From: JBBCJM01 sp037190175
GTDB lineage: Bacteria; Pseudomonadota; Alphaproteobacteria; Rhodobacterales; Rhodobacteraceae
Length of the DNA: 28,715 nucleotides
Assembly: GCA_037190175.1 (NCBI GenBank)
Contig: JBBCJM010000250.1
Location: forward strand, 1 to 28,715
Direction of reading: 5' to 3'
Under the pieces are notes generated by a model. The model had not been told where the DNA came from. It ran no database searches and worked only from the letters and a program-made list of their open reading frames with translations. This document shows positions 18,097 through 26,277 of this stretch, piece by piece. The position numbers and the translations under genes are program-made. Position 1 is the stretch's first letter. The number at the start of each line of letters is the position of its first letter.

Positions 18097-18992
18097 TAAG
18101 CCTGCTGCCGCCGGCGGTAGTTGCCGATCTCTTCCATCACGAAGTCGCGGAAGGCCGCCACCCGCTTCGAATGCCGCAGTTCCTCGGGATAGGCGAGGAA
18201 GACCGGCACCTCGGCCGATTCGACATCCGGCAGCACGCGGACCAGCGCGGGAAAGTCGTCGGTCAGATAGTCGGGCAGCACCCCGATGCCGAGGTTGGCC
18301 AGCACCGCCTGCAACACCCCGAAGTAGTTGTTGACCGTCAGGGTCGAGGAGATGTCGTGTGCCATCAGCTGCTGCACCAGCAGCGCGCCGGCCGCCACCT
18401 GCGGGGTGCCGGCGTGCTGGCAGATCAGCCGGTGGCGCGAGAGGTCGTCCATCGTGGCGGGAACCCCCGCCTCGGCCAGATAGGCGGCCGAGGCGTAGAG
18501 CCGCATGTTGATGTTCATCAGCCGGCGGCGGATCAGGTCGGCCTGGCTCGGCTCCTTCATGCGGATCGCCACGTCGGCCTCGCGCATCGGCAGGTCCAGC
18601 ACCCGCTCCTCCAGCATCAGGTCGATCTTGAGCGCCGGGTACTTGCGATAGAGCGCGGCCAGCCGCGGGGCCAGCCACATGGTGCCGAAGCCGGTGGTGG
18701 TGGTCACCCGCAACTCGCCGAACACCTCGTCCTCGCTGTCGCGGATGCGGGCGGCGGCGGCGTCGAGCCTCTTGGCCATGGCGGTGGTGGCGTCGAACAG
18801 CAGCTCGCCCTGTTCGGTCAGAATCAGCCCGCGCGCGTGGCGGTGGAACAGGGTGACGCCCAGCGCCTCTTCCAGCGAGCGGATCTGCCGGCTGACCGCC
18901 GACTGCGACAGATGCAGCGCATCCCCGGCATGGGTCAGGCTGCCCGCGTCGGCCACCGCGTGAAATATTCGCAGCTTGTCCCAGTCCATCAT
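18096..18992 (-). CDS. LysR-family transcriptional regulator
   Basis: A 298-residue LysR-type regulator. The N-terminal winged helix (MMDWDKLRIFHAVADAGSL, then HLSQSAVSRQIRSLEEALG) binds DNA, followed by a linker helix. The periplasmic-binding-like effector domain covers about residues 90-295 (GELRVTTTTGFGTMWLAPRL, ADVAIRMKEPSQADLIRR, GIGVLPDYL). The frame extends 15 codons further, but ATG 18992 is chosen because GAGGGA lies just upstream and family members start MDWDKLRIFHAV. It is divergent from the indolepyruvate ferredoxin oxidoreductase gene. LysR proteins commonly control the divergent neighbour, but this subgroup is widely conserved, so its target may be elsewhere. Confidence 0.9.
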   Translation of the reverse strand: MMDWDKLRIFHAVADAGSLTHAGDALHLSQSAVSRQIRSLEEALGVTLFHRHARGLILTEQGELLFDATTAMAKRLDAAAARIRDSEDEVFGELRVTTTTGFGTMWLAPRLAALYRKYPALKIDLMLEERVLDLPMREADVAIRMKEPSQADLIRRRLMNINMRLYASAAYLAEAGVPATMDDLSRHRLICQHAGTPQVAAGALLVQQLMAHDISSTLTVNNYFGVLQAVLANLGIGVLPDYLTDDFPALVRVLPDVESAEVPVFLAYPEELRHSKRVAAFRDFVMEEIGNYRRRQQA

Positions 18993-19040
18993 CGCAATTC
19001 CCTCAAATTCCCCGGCCGCTAGCACGCAACGATCCAAATG

Positions 19041-19055
19041 GACAACAATCTTGTC
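19041..19055. promoter_or_regulatory. Palindrome GACAA-N5-TTGTC in the divergent region
   Basis: A 15-bp interrupted palindrome 48 bases upstream of the LysR start. Size and symmetry suit a LysR-type site, so it may be an autoregulatory operator. Confidence 0.35.
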
Positions 19056-19056
19056 G

Positions 19057-19075
19057 TCACAACCGTGAAGGTCAC
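19057..19075. promoter_or_regulatory. Alternating TCAC / GTGA / TCAC half-sites
   Basis: TCAC (19057-19060), GTGA (19065-19068) and TCAC (19072-19075) alternate in orientation. The right pair extends to CGTGA-AGG-TCACG, a perfect 13-bp palindrome. It lies just upstream of the predicted oxidoreductase promoter, where an activator could bind. Confidence 0.35.
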
Positions 19076-19086
19076 GATTTTTTCGG

Positions 19087-19115
19087 TTGGTGGGTCAGCA
19101 TTTTTGACCTATTAT
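19087..19115 (+). promoter_or_regulatory. Promoter of the oxidoreductase gene with an operator in its spacer
   Basis: TTGGTG and TATTAT are separated by exactly 17 bases. Those 17 bases (19093-19109) are themselves an interrupted palindrome GGTCA-N7-TGACC. A protein bound there would cover the RNA polymerase site. Predicted transcription begins near 19122, giving a short leader before ATG 19151. Confidence 0.5.
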
Positions 19116-19150
19116 CCTCCGATATGCTCACGACACGGGGGAGGTGCACG

Positions 19151-22100
19151 ATGGGCAGGCAGGACGTGTCGCTGGCCGACCGCTTCGACCTTTCGCGCTC
19201 GCCGGTGCTCTTGAACGGCACGCAGGCGCTGGTGCGGCTCATGCTGATGCAGAAGGCGCGCGACCGGGCCGCGGGGCTGAACACCGCCGGGCTCTGCACC
19301 GGCTATCGCGGCTCTCCGCTGGGGGGCGTGGACCTGCAGATGATGCGGGCGGGCAAGCTCTTGTCCGCGAACGACATCCTGTTCCAGCCCGGCCTGAACG
19401 AGGACCTCGCCGCCACCGCGCTCTGGGGCAGCCAGCAGGCCGAGCTGCGCGGCGAGGGGCGGTTCGATGGCGTCTTCGGCCTGTGGTACGGCAAGGGCCC
19501 GGGGGTGGACCGCACCGGCGACGTGATGCGCCACGCCAACATGGCCGGTTCCTCGCGCCACGGCGGGGTGCTGATGGCGATGGGCGACGACCATACCGCC
19601 GAAAGCTCCACCGTGCTGCACCAGTCGGACTGGGCGATGGTGGACGCCTATATCCCGGTGATGTCCCCCGCGGGTGTGCAGGAGATCCTGGACTTCGGGC
19701 TTTACGGCTGGGCGCTGAGCCGGTTCGCCGGGGTCTGGGTGGGCCTCAAGACCATGAAGGACACGGTGGAGGCGACCGCGGTGGTCGACGGCCGGCCGGA
19801 GCGGATGAGCTTCGTGACCCCCGACTTCGCCATGCCCGAGGGCGGGCTGAACATCCGGCTGGGCGACACGCCGGTGGGGCAGGAAGCCCGGATGATCGAC
19901 TACAAGAGGTTCGCCGCGGAAGCCTTTGCGCGGGCGAACAGAATCGACAAGCGGATGTGGGGCCGGCCGGGCGCGAGGATCGGGCTGGTAGCGGCGGGGA
20001 AGAACTGGCTGGACCTGGTCCATGCGCTGTCTTTGCTGGGCATCGACCAGGCCGAGGCGGAGCGGCTGGGCATCACCACCTACAAGGTGGGGCAGACCTG
20101 GCCCCTGGACATGGATTCGTTCCACGAATTCGCCGAGGGGCTGGAGCTGATCGTCGTCATCGAGGAAAAGCGCAAGCTGATCGAGGTGCAGATCAAGGAG
20201 GCGATCTTCGACGACCGCCGCGGGCGCCGGGTCTATGGCTGGCACAAGGGCGACAGCTACGAGAACGGCCGGCGGCTGGAGCTGTTCCCCACCCGCTATG
20301 CGCTGGACCCGGTGCTGATCGCCGAGAAGCTGGGCGGGGTGCTGATCGAGGAGGGCCGCGGCTCCGACCGCCTGAAGGCCGCGCTGCAACGGATTGAGGA
20401 AACCCGGAAATCCGACAACGCCACCGACATCGCCGCCCGGTTGCCATGGTTCTGCTCGGGCTGCCCGCACAATACCTCTACCAAGGTGCCCGAGGGCAGC
20501 CGCGCCTATGCCGGGATCGGCTGCCACTACATGGTGCAGTGGATGGACCGCGAGACCACCGGCTTCACTCATATGGGCGGCGAGGGCGCGAACTGGATCG
20601 GCGAGGCGCCGTTCTCGAAAACTCCCCATGTCTTCCAGAACCTTGGCGACGGAACCTACAACCACTCCGGGGTGCTGGCGATAAGGGCGGCGCTGGCGGC
20701 CCGGACCAACATCACCTACAAGATATTGTATAACGACGCCGTGGCGATGACCGGCGGCCAGCCCAACGAGGGAAATCTCTCGCCGTATCGTATCGCGCGC
20801 GAGCTATTGGCGATGGGCGTGAAGGACCTGGTGGTAGTCGTTGATTCCAAAGAGGATATCACCGCTTCCGAGTTTCCGTCCGGCCTGGAGATCCTGCCGC
20901 GCGAGGAGCTGCCCAAGGTGCAGGAGCGGCTGAAGCAGGTGCCCGGCGTCAGCGCCATCCTCTACATCCAGACCTGCGCCGCCGAAAAGCGCCGCCGCCG
21001 CAAGAAGGGCGCCTTCCCCGACCCCGACCGCCGGGTCTTCATCAACACCGACGTCTGCGAGGGCTGCGGCGACTGCGGGGTGCAGTCGAACTGCGTCTCG
21101 GTGGTGCCGGTGGAGACGGAACTGGGCCGCAAACGCGCCATCGACCAGTCGTCGTGCAACAAGGATTACAGCTGCGTCAACGGCTTCTGCCCCTCCTTCG
21201 TCACGCTGGAGGGTGCGCGGCCGCGCAAGGCCGCCACGGTGGCGGTGGAGACCGGCGATCTGCCCGCGCCCGTGCTGCCGGCCATCCGCGGCACCCACAA
21301 CGTGGTGATCACCGGGGTGGGCGGCACCGGGGTGGTGACGGTCGGCGCGGTGCTGGCCATGGCCGCCCATGTCGAGGGGCTGGGCGCGGGGATGATGGAG
21401 ATGGCCGGGCTGGCCCAGAAGGGCGGCGCGGTGCATATCCATTGCCGGCTGGCCGAGCGGCCCGAGGACATCAGCGCCATCCGCGTGGCCACCGGCGAGG
21501 CCGACGCGGTGATCGGCGGCGACCTGGTGGTGACCGCGGGGGCCAAGACGCTGGGGCTGATGACCACGGGCCGCACCGGCGCGGTAGTCAACGACCACGA
21601 GATCGTGACCGGCGAGTTCACCCGCAACACCGAATTCCGCATTCCGTCCAGCCGCTTGCGGCTGTCGCTTGAGGCGCGGTTGCAGGAGCGGGTGGCCTTC
21701 CTCGACGCCTCCTCGCTGGCCGAAAGGGCGCTGGGGGATTCGATCTATTCCAACATGCTGACCTTCGGCGCGGCCTGGCAGCGCGGGCTGATCCCCGTGT
21801 CGCTGGCCTCGATCCTGAAGGCGATCGAGCTGAACGGCACCCAGGTGGAGGCCAATGCCCGCGCCTTCACCCTGGGCCGCTGGGCAGTGCTGAACCCGGC
21901 CGAGGCCGCTGCCGCGATAACCCCCGAACCGCCGGCGAAGCCCGATCCGGTGGCCTTCCGTGCCGGCCACCTGCGCGACTATCAGGACCAGAAACTGGCC
22001 GACCGCTTCCTGGGCCTGGTCGCCCGGGCGCCCGAGGGCCTGAAGGAAAGCGTGGCAAGAGGCTATCACAAGCTCCTGTCCTACAAGGACGAATACGAGG

Positions 22101-22555
22101 TCGCGCGGCTGCACCTCGCCACCATGGACAAGGCCCGGGCCGAGTTCGACGGCGACCTGAAGCCGAAATTCTGGCTGGCCCCGCCGATGCTGCCCGGCCG
22201 CGATGCCCTGGGCCGGCCGAAGAAGCGCGGCTTCGGGCCGTGGATGCTCCCCGTCTTCCGCCTGCTGGCGCGGATGAAACCCCTGCGCGGCACCCGCTGG
22301 GATCCCTTCGGCCATAGCCACGACCGGCGGATGGAGCGGCGGCTCATCGCGGAATACGAGGCCGACATGGCGGAATGGCTGCCGAAAGCCCGGCCGGCGA
22401 ACCTCTCGCTGATCCGCGAGCTGGCCGAACTGCCGCTCTCCATCCGCGGCTTCGGCCCGGTGAAGGAGGCCAATGCGCAGAAGGCGGCCGCCCGCCGCGC
22501 CGAACTGCTGGCCGCGCTGAACGCCCCCGCGCCGCAGGCCATCGCCGCGGAATAG
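19151..22555 (+). CDS. Indolepyruvate ferredoxin oxidoreductase, fused form
   Basis: A thiamine-diphosphate, iron-sulfur enzyme that oxidatively decarboxylates aryl-pyruvates (indolepyruvate, phenylpyruvate) to acyl-CoA in aromatic amino acid breakdown. In this 1134-residue protein the alpha and gamma parts are fused, as usual in proteobacteria. CTGYRGSPLGGVD near the start marks the pyrimidine-binding domain. The TPP signature is GDG at 499-501 with N528 in NDAVAMTGG. A ferredoxin-like Cys cluster begins at C636 (VCEGCGDCG). The gamma domain carries GVGGTGVVTVGAVLAMAAH (about 720 on). A C-terminal extension of roughly 200 residues fits the DUF6537 region. ATG 19151 follows GGGGGAGG; the earlier ATG 19124 lacks a ribosome site. 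The LysR gene is divergent from it. Confidence 0.93.
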   Translation: MGRQDVSLADRFDLSRSPVLLNGTQALVRLMLMQKARDRAAGLNTAGLCTGYRGSPLGGVDLQMMRAGKLLSANDILFQPGLNEDLAATALWGSQQAELRGEGRFDGVFGLWYGKGPGVDRTGDVMRHANMAGSSRHGGVLMAMGDDHTAESSTVLHQSDWAMVDAYIPVMSPAGVQEILDFGLYGWALSRFAGVWVGLKTMKDTVEATAVVDGRPERMSFVTPDFAMPEGGLNIRLGDTPVGQEARMIDYKRFAAEAFARANRIDKRMWGRPGARIGLVAAGKNWLDLVHALSLLGIDQAEAERLGITTYKVGQTWPLDMDSFHEFAEGLELIVVIEEKRKLIEVQIKEAIFDDRRGRRVYGWHKGDSYENGRRLELFPTRYALDPVLIAEKLGGVLIEEGRGSDRLKAALQRIEETRKSDNATDIAARLPWFCSGCPHNTSTKVPEGSRAYAGIGCHYMVQWMDRETTGFTHMGGEGANWIGEAPFSKTPHVFQNLGDGTYNHSGVLAIRAALAARTNITYKILYNDAVAMTGGQPNEGNLSPYRIARELLAMGVKDLVVVVDSKEDITASEFPSGLEILPREELPKVQERLKQVPGVSAILYIQTCAAEKRRRRKKGAFPDPDRRVFINTDVCEGCGDCGVQSNCVSVVPVETELGRKRAIDQSSCNKDYSCVNGFCPSFVTLEGARPRKAATVAVETGDLPAPVLPAIRGTHNVVITGVGGTGVVTVGAVLAMAAHVEGLGAGMMEMAGLAQKGGAVHIHCRLAERPEDISAIRVATGEADAVIGGDLVVTAGAKTLGLMTTGRTGAVVNDHEIVTGEFTRNTEFRIPSSRLRLSLEARLQERVAFLDASSLAERALGDSIYSNMLTFGAAWQRGLIPVSLASILKAIELNGTQVEANARAFTLGRWAVLNPAEAAAAITPEPPAKPDPVAFRAGHLRDYQDQKLADRFLGLVARAPEGLKESVARGYHKLLSYKDEYEVARLHLATMDKARAEFDGDLKPKFWLAPPMLPGRDALGRPKKRGFGPWMLPVFRLLARMKPLRGTRWDPFGHSHDRRMERRLIAEYEADMAEWLPKARPANLSLIRELAELPLSIRGFGPVKEANAQKAAARRAELLAALNAPAPQAIAAE

Positions 22556-22612
22556 CTGTCGCACGCCTGTCACCGCCGTTGACGACACTCTCCGGCCAGG
22601 CAGGGGGGCGGG

Positions 22613-23479
22613 ATGCAGTGGCAGGACGTGACGCGCCAGATCAGCTATGCCTCCTCGGCCGAAACCCGGGGCGGCCGCGTGGTGATCCGGCTGATGGAGG
22701 CGGCTACCGGCCGCAGCGGGCTGATCCGGCGCGCGCGGGGCTATGAGGAGGAACTGGCCCGCGGCCGGTCGTTCTGGCAGGTGATCCCCGAACGCTTCGG
22801 CCTGTCGCTGGAGATCGCGGGCGGCAGCCTGACCGACATCCCCGCCAACGGCCCGCTGATCCTGATCGCCAACCACCCCTACGGCATCCTGGACGGGCTG
22901 ATGATGGGCCACCTGCTGGACCGGGTGCGGCCCGAATTCCGCATCCTGGCCAATTCGGTCTTCCGCGGGGCCGAGGCGCTGGACCGGGTGATCCTGCCCG
23001 TGCGCTTCGACCGCGAGGGGGTGGAGCAGAACCTGCGCACCCGCGAGGCCGCGCTGCGGCATCTGGCCGGGGGCGGCGCCATCGGGGTGTTCCCGGGCGG
23101 CACCGTCTCGACCGCCGCGCGGCCCTTCTCGCAGCCGATGGACCCGGGCTGGCGGCGGTTCACCGCGCGGATGGTGGCGCGTTCGGGGGCCACGGTGGTG
23201 CCGGTGTTCTTCGCCGGGCACAACAGCCGCCTGTTCCAGATCGCCAGCCACCTGCACATGACGCTGCGCCTGGGCCTGCTGATCCGCGAGTTCCGCGCCC
23301 GGACGGACGAGCCGGTGCGGGTGGTGATCGGCCGGCCGCTGGCCGGGCTCGACGCCCTGCGCAACGACCCGCCCGCGCTGATGGATTTCCTGCGCCGCGA
23401 GACCTATGCCCTTTCGCCGCATCCGCTTCGGTCCTATGACTACGGCTACGAGTTCGAGGCGAGGCACCGGGGCCACTGA
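22613..23479 (+). CDS. PlsC-like lysophospholipid acyltransferase family protein
   Basis: A 288-residue predicted acyltransferase of the PlsC/LPLAT superfamily, likely acting on a membrane lipid at the cytoplasmic face. The core starts near residue 75. Block I is ANHPYGILDG, a His-x5-Asp spacing rather than the standard His-x4-Asp. Block III is GVFPGGTVS, and VVPVFFAGHNSRLF corresponds to block IV. The N-terminal 70 residues are helical, and YDYGYEFEARHRGH ends the chain. It resembles the acyltransferase domain of haemolysin/ornithine-lipid type proteins more than PlsC itself. A GGGGGGCGGG ribosome site precedes ATG 22613. murI follows 25 bases later and could be co-transcribed. The substrate is unknown. 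Confidence 0.8.
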   Translation: MQWQDVTRQISYASSAETRGGRVVIRLMEAATGRSGLIRRARGYEEELARGRSFWQVIPERFGLSLEIAGGSLTDIPANGPLILIANHPYGILDGLMMGHLLDRVRPEFRILANSVFRGAEALDRVILPVRFDREGVEQNLRTREAALRHLAGGGAIGVFPGGTVSTAARPFSQPMDPGWRRFTARMVARSGATVVPVFFAGHNSRLFQIASHLHMTLRLGLLIREFRARTDEPVRVVIGRPLAGLDALRNDPPALMDFLRRETYALSPHPLRSYDYGYEFEARHRGH

Positions 23480-23504
23480 GAGCCCCGGACCGGAAGGGGG
23501 CAGC

Positions 23505-24317
23505 ATGGCGGTGGGGGTGTTCGATTCCGGACTGGGCGGGCTGACCGTGCACGAGGCCGTCTCGCGCCGGCTGCCCGACGTGCCCTTCGTCTATCTGGGC
23601 GACAACGCCCATGCGCCCTACGGCGTGCGCACCTCGGACGACATCTTCAACCTCACCTGCGCCAACGTCGAACGGCTGTGGGAGGAGGGCTGCGACCTGG
23701 TGATCCTGGCCTGCAACACCGCCTCGGCCGCGGCGCTCAAGCGGATGCAGGAGACCTGGGTGCCGAAGGACAAGCGGGTGCTGGGCGTCTTCGTCCCGCT
23801 GATCGAGGCGCTGACCGAACGGCAATGGGGCGACAACTCGCCGCCGCGCGAGGTGGCGGTGAAGCATGTGGCGCTCTTCGCCACCCCGGCCACCGTGGCC
23901 AGCCGGGCGTTCCAGCGGGAACTCGCCTTCCGCGCCATCGGGGTGGATGTGGAGGCGCAGCCCTGCGGGGGCCTGGTGGACGCCATCGAGCAGGGCGACG
24001 AGCTGCTGGCCGAGGCGCTGGTGCGCTCCCACGTCGAGGCGCTGAAGCGGCGGATGCCCAGCCCCGAGGCCGCGGTGCTGGGCTGCACCCATTACCCCCT
24101 GATGCAGCACGCGTTCCAGGAGGCGCTGGGCCCCGGGGTGCGGGTCTACAGCCAGGCCAGCCTGGTGGCCGAGGCGCTGGCCGACTATCTCGCCCGCCGG
24201 CCGCAGTTCCTGGGCTCCGGCACCCGCGCGCGGTTCCTGACCACCGGCGATCCCCGCTCGGTCGGCGACCGCGCCACCCAGTTCCTGCGCCGGCCGGTGG
24301 CTTTCGAGCCGGCCTGA
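23505..24317 (+). CDS. murI: Glutamate racemase
   Basis: MurI converts L- to D-glutamate for peptidoglycan. The 270-residue product has the family's usual length and both catalytic cysteines: C70 in LACNTASAAAL and C194 in LGCTHYPL. The start MAVGVFDSGLGGLTV and VYLGDNAHAPYG are diagnostic. The frame is open farther upstream into the acyltransferase gene, but ATG 23505 with GGAAGGGGG before it is the family start. It probably shares a transcript with the acyltransferase gene. Confidence 0.95.
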   Translation: MAVGVFDSGLGGLTVHEAVSRRLPDVPFVYLGDNAHAPYGVRTSDDIFNLTCANVERLWEEGCDLVILACNTASAAALKRMQETWVPKDKRVLGVFVPLIEALTERQWGDNSPPREVAVKHVALFATPATVASRAFQRELAFRAIGVDVEAQPCGGLVDAIEQGDELLAEALVRSHVEALKRRMPSPEAAVLGCTHYPLMQHAFQEALGPGVRVYSQASLVAEALADYLARRPQFLGSGTRARFLTTGDPRSVGDRATQFLRRPVAFEPA

Positions 24318-24557
24318 TCCGATTCGGCCACCCCGGCGCGAAGGCGGGGCTACGGCGCTGAAACAAGGCGAAAAAACGGCGCCGCCGCGGCGATCCCGCC
24401 CCATTTCGCCGGAAGCCGCGAGGCGAAGCCGGGAGTGCCCGGTTCTCGTGGTTAATGACGCCGCGTCACGCCGCGAAATCGCTTGAGCGGTGGTGGCTGC
24501 AAGGCTAGATCGCGCGGGCCGGGACGCAGGGGCGCCGCCGGCACATGGAGATCTCAG
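24318..24557. other. Intergenic region between murI and the VPLPA-CTERM gene
   Basis: These 240 bases hold no convincing gene. A GC-rich hairpin-like stretch follows murI. TGACG-CCG-CGTCA at 24456-24468 is a perfect interrupted palindrome that could be an operator for the downstream gene. Confidence 0.4.
24483..24511 (+). promoter_or_regulatory. Possible promoter of the VPLPA-CTERM gene
   Basis: TTGAGC, 17 bases, and TAGATC precede the GTG start by 46 bases. Both boxes are imperfect. The palindrome at 24456-24468 lies just upstream. Confidence 0.3.
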
Positions 24558-25160
24558 GTGAAGACGAGTGTACCCGCCGCAGCCGCACTGATTGCCGCCT
24601 TGTCCGCGGGGGCCGCTGGTGCGGCGACCGTGCACGAGACGGTGGATTATTCCGGCAACTGGCAAAGCCCGACCGTGGTGAACGACCCCTCGGTCACCGC
24701 CATTACCGGAACCTGGGGGTTCCAGAACGACTACGACCTGCTGTCGCTCTATCTGCCGACCGGCGCGCAGGCGATCACGCTGGTGTTCGAGGCCATCCTC
24801 GACGGGCTCAGCCCGCAGCAGCTCGACAGCTTCTCGGGCGGCGGGACGGTGAAGTACAAGACCTCCGCCTATCAGTGGAGCGCCTGGGAGGGCGTGCAGG
24901 CGGCCGCCTTCGATCTGGTCAAGGGCCGGATGGATCCCTTCACCGTCACCATCAACCTGGGCGACGACTTCGGGGGTTTCCTGAACCTGGGCCTCTACGG
25001 CACCCACCCCAGCCCGGTGCGCTACAACATCACCTCCTCGGCCTGGGCCGTCGCACCCGTGCCGCTGCCCGCGGGTCTGGGCCTGCTGCTGGCTGCCCTG
25101 GGCACGCTGGGGGCCGGGGCCGCGCTGCGCCGCCGCAAGGTTGCTTCCGCGGCGGCTTGA
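24558..25160 (+). CDS. Secreted protein with VPLPA-CTERM sorting signal
   Basis: A 200-residue exported protein. The N-terminal signal peptide (MKTSVPAAAALIAALSAGAAGA) is likely cleaved near residue 22-23. The body (about 24-165) is rich in Gly, Thr, Ser and aromatic residues, with short beta-like stretches, and matches nothing I recognise. The C-terminus is a textbook VPLPA-CTERM signal: PVPLPAG, a hydrophobic helix of about 20 residues and the basic tail RRRK. In Rhodobacterales this signal is read by a dedicated exosortase and usually goes with extracellular polysaccharide. GTG 24558 is chosen because GGAG precedes it and the signal peptide starts there. A terminator follows the stop. No exosortase gene is in the window. 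Confidence 0.8.
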   Translation: MKTSVPAAAALIAALSAGAAGAATVHETVDYSGNWQSPTVVNDPSVTAITGTWGFQNDYDLLSLYLPTGAQAITLVFEAILDGLSPQQLDSFSGGGTVKYKTSAYQWSAWEGVQAAAFDLVKGRMDPFTVTINLGDDFGGFLNLGLYGTHPSPVRYNITSSAWAVAPVPLPAGLGLLLAALGTLGAGAALRRRKVASAAA

Positions 25161-25187
25161 CCTGACACCCTTCGGGGACGAAAAGCA

Positions 25188-25219
25188 GGCCGGATCCGCC
25201 GCCGCGGGTCCGGCCTTTT
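25188..25219 (+). terminator. Intrinsic terminator after the VPLPA-CTERM gene
   Basis: GGCCGGATCC (25188-25197) pairs with GGGTCCGGCC (25206-25215) with one G-U pair, followed by TTTT. AAAA precedes the stem, so it may work in both directions. It isolates the secreted-protein gene from argC. Confidence 0.8.
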
Positions 25220-25238
25220 GCATGGGGAGACGCAAGGA

Positions 25239-26267
25239 ATGACCAGCAGGATCGCCGTTCTCGGGGCCTCGGGCTATACGGGCGCCGAGCTTGTGCGGCT
25301 GATCGCCACCCATCCGGCGATGGAGATCGTGGCGCTGACCGCCGACCGCAAGGCGGGCAGCCGCATGGCCGAGGTCTTCCCCTTCCTGCGCCATCTGGAC
25401 CTGCCGCGGCTGGTGAAGATCGAGGAAGTCGATTTCTCCAATGTCGACCTGTGCTTCTGCGCGCTTCCTCATGCGACGACTCAGGAAGTGGTCGCAACTC
25501 TCCCACGCGACTTGAAGATCGTCGATCTCAGCGCCGATTTCCGCCTGCGCGACCCCGCGGCCTATGAAAAGTGGTACGGCCGGCCGCATTCCGCGATGGA
25601 CCTGCAGGCCGAGGCGGTCTACGGCCTGACCGAATTCTACCGCGAGGAGATCCGCGCCGCCCGGCTGGTGGCCGGCACCGGCTGCAACGCCGCCACCGGG
25701 CAATTCGCGCTGCGGCCGCTGATCGCCGCCCGGGTGATCGACCTTGACGATATCGTGATAGACCTCAAGGCGGGGGTCTCGGGCGCCGGGCGGTCGCTGA
25801 AGGAGAACCTGCTGCACGCCGAGCTCTCGGGTGGCACCCACGCCTATTCCGCGGGCGGCAAGCACCGGCATCTGGGCGAGTTCGACCAGGAATTCGGCGC
25901 GGTGGCCGGCCGGCCCGTGCAGGTGCAGTTCACCCCCCACCTGCTGCCGATGAACCGCGGGATCCTAGCCACGGTCTATGTCAAGGGCGACCCCAAGGCG
26001 ATCTATGACACGCTGGCCGCCGCCTATGCCGCCGAGCCCTTCCTGCGGGTGCTACCTTTCGGCGCACTCCCCTCGACGCGCGACATCGCAGGCTCCAATT
26101 TCTGCGACATCGGCGTTGTCAGTGACCGGCGTCCCGGCCGGGCGGTGGTGGTGGCGGTGCTGGACAACCTGACCAAGGGTTCCTCGGGCCAGGCGATCCA
26201 GAACGCCAACCTGATGCTGGGGATCGAGGAGACCGCGGGGCTGATGCTGGCGCCCGTGTTCCCGTAA
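25239..26267 (+). CDS. argC: N-acetyl-gamma-glutamyl-phosphate reductase
   Basis: ArgC reduces N-acetylglutamyl phosphate to the semialdehyde with NADPH, the third step of arginine synthesis. The 342-residue product has the long (type 1) form. The dinucleotide-binding start is IAVLGASGYTGAELVRL. ALPHATTQEVV follows. The catalytic Cys is in AGTGCNAATGQFALRPL (C149). GVSGAGRSLKENLLHAEL and FTPHLLPMNRGILATVYV are typical. ATG 25239 with GGGGAGA upstream is preferred over an ATG seven codons earlier that lies in the terminator region. ccmE follows after 10 bases. Confidence 0.96.
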   Translation: MTSRIAVLGASGYTGAELVRLIATHPAMEIVALTADRKAGSRMAEVFPFLRHLDLPRLVKIEEVDFSNVDLCFCALPHATTQEVVATLPRDLKIVDLSADFRLRDPAAYEKWYGRPHSAMDLQAEAVYGLTEFYREEIRAARLVAGTGCNAATGQFALRPLIAARVIDLDDIVIDLKAGVSGAGRSLKENLLHAELSGGTHAYSAGGKHRHLGEFDQEFGAVAGRPVQVQFTPHLLPMNRGILATVYVKGDPKAIYDTLAAAYAAEPFLRVLPFGALPSTRDIAGSNFCDIGVVSDRRPGRAVVVAVLDNLTKGSSGQAIQNANLMLGIEETAGLMLAPVFP

Positions 26268-26277
26268 GGAGGCGAAG

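Noticed and set aside
24318..24557. Possible small gene between murI and the VPLPA-CTERM gene
   Set aside because: No frame with a ribosome site and plausible composition was found there.
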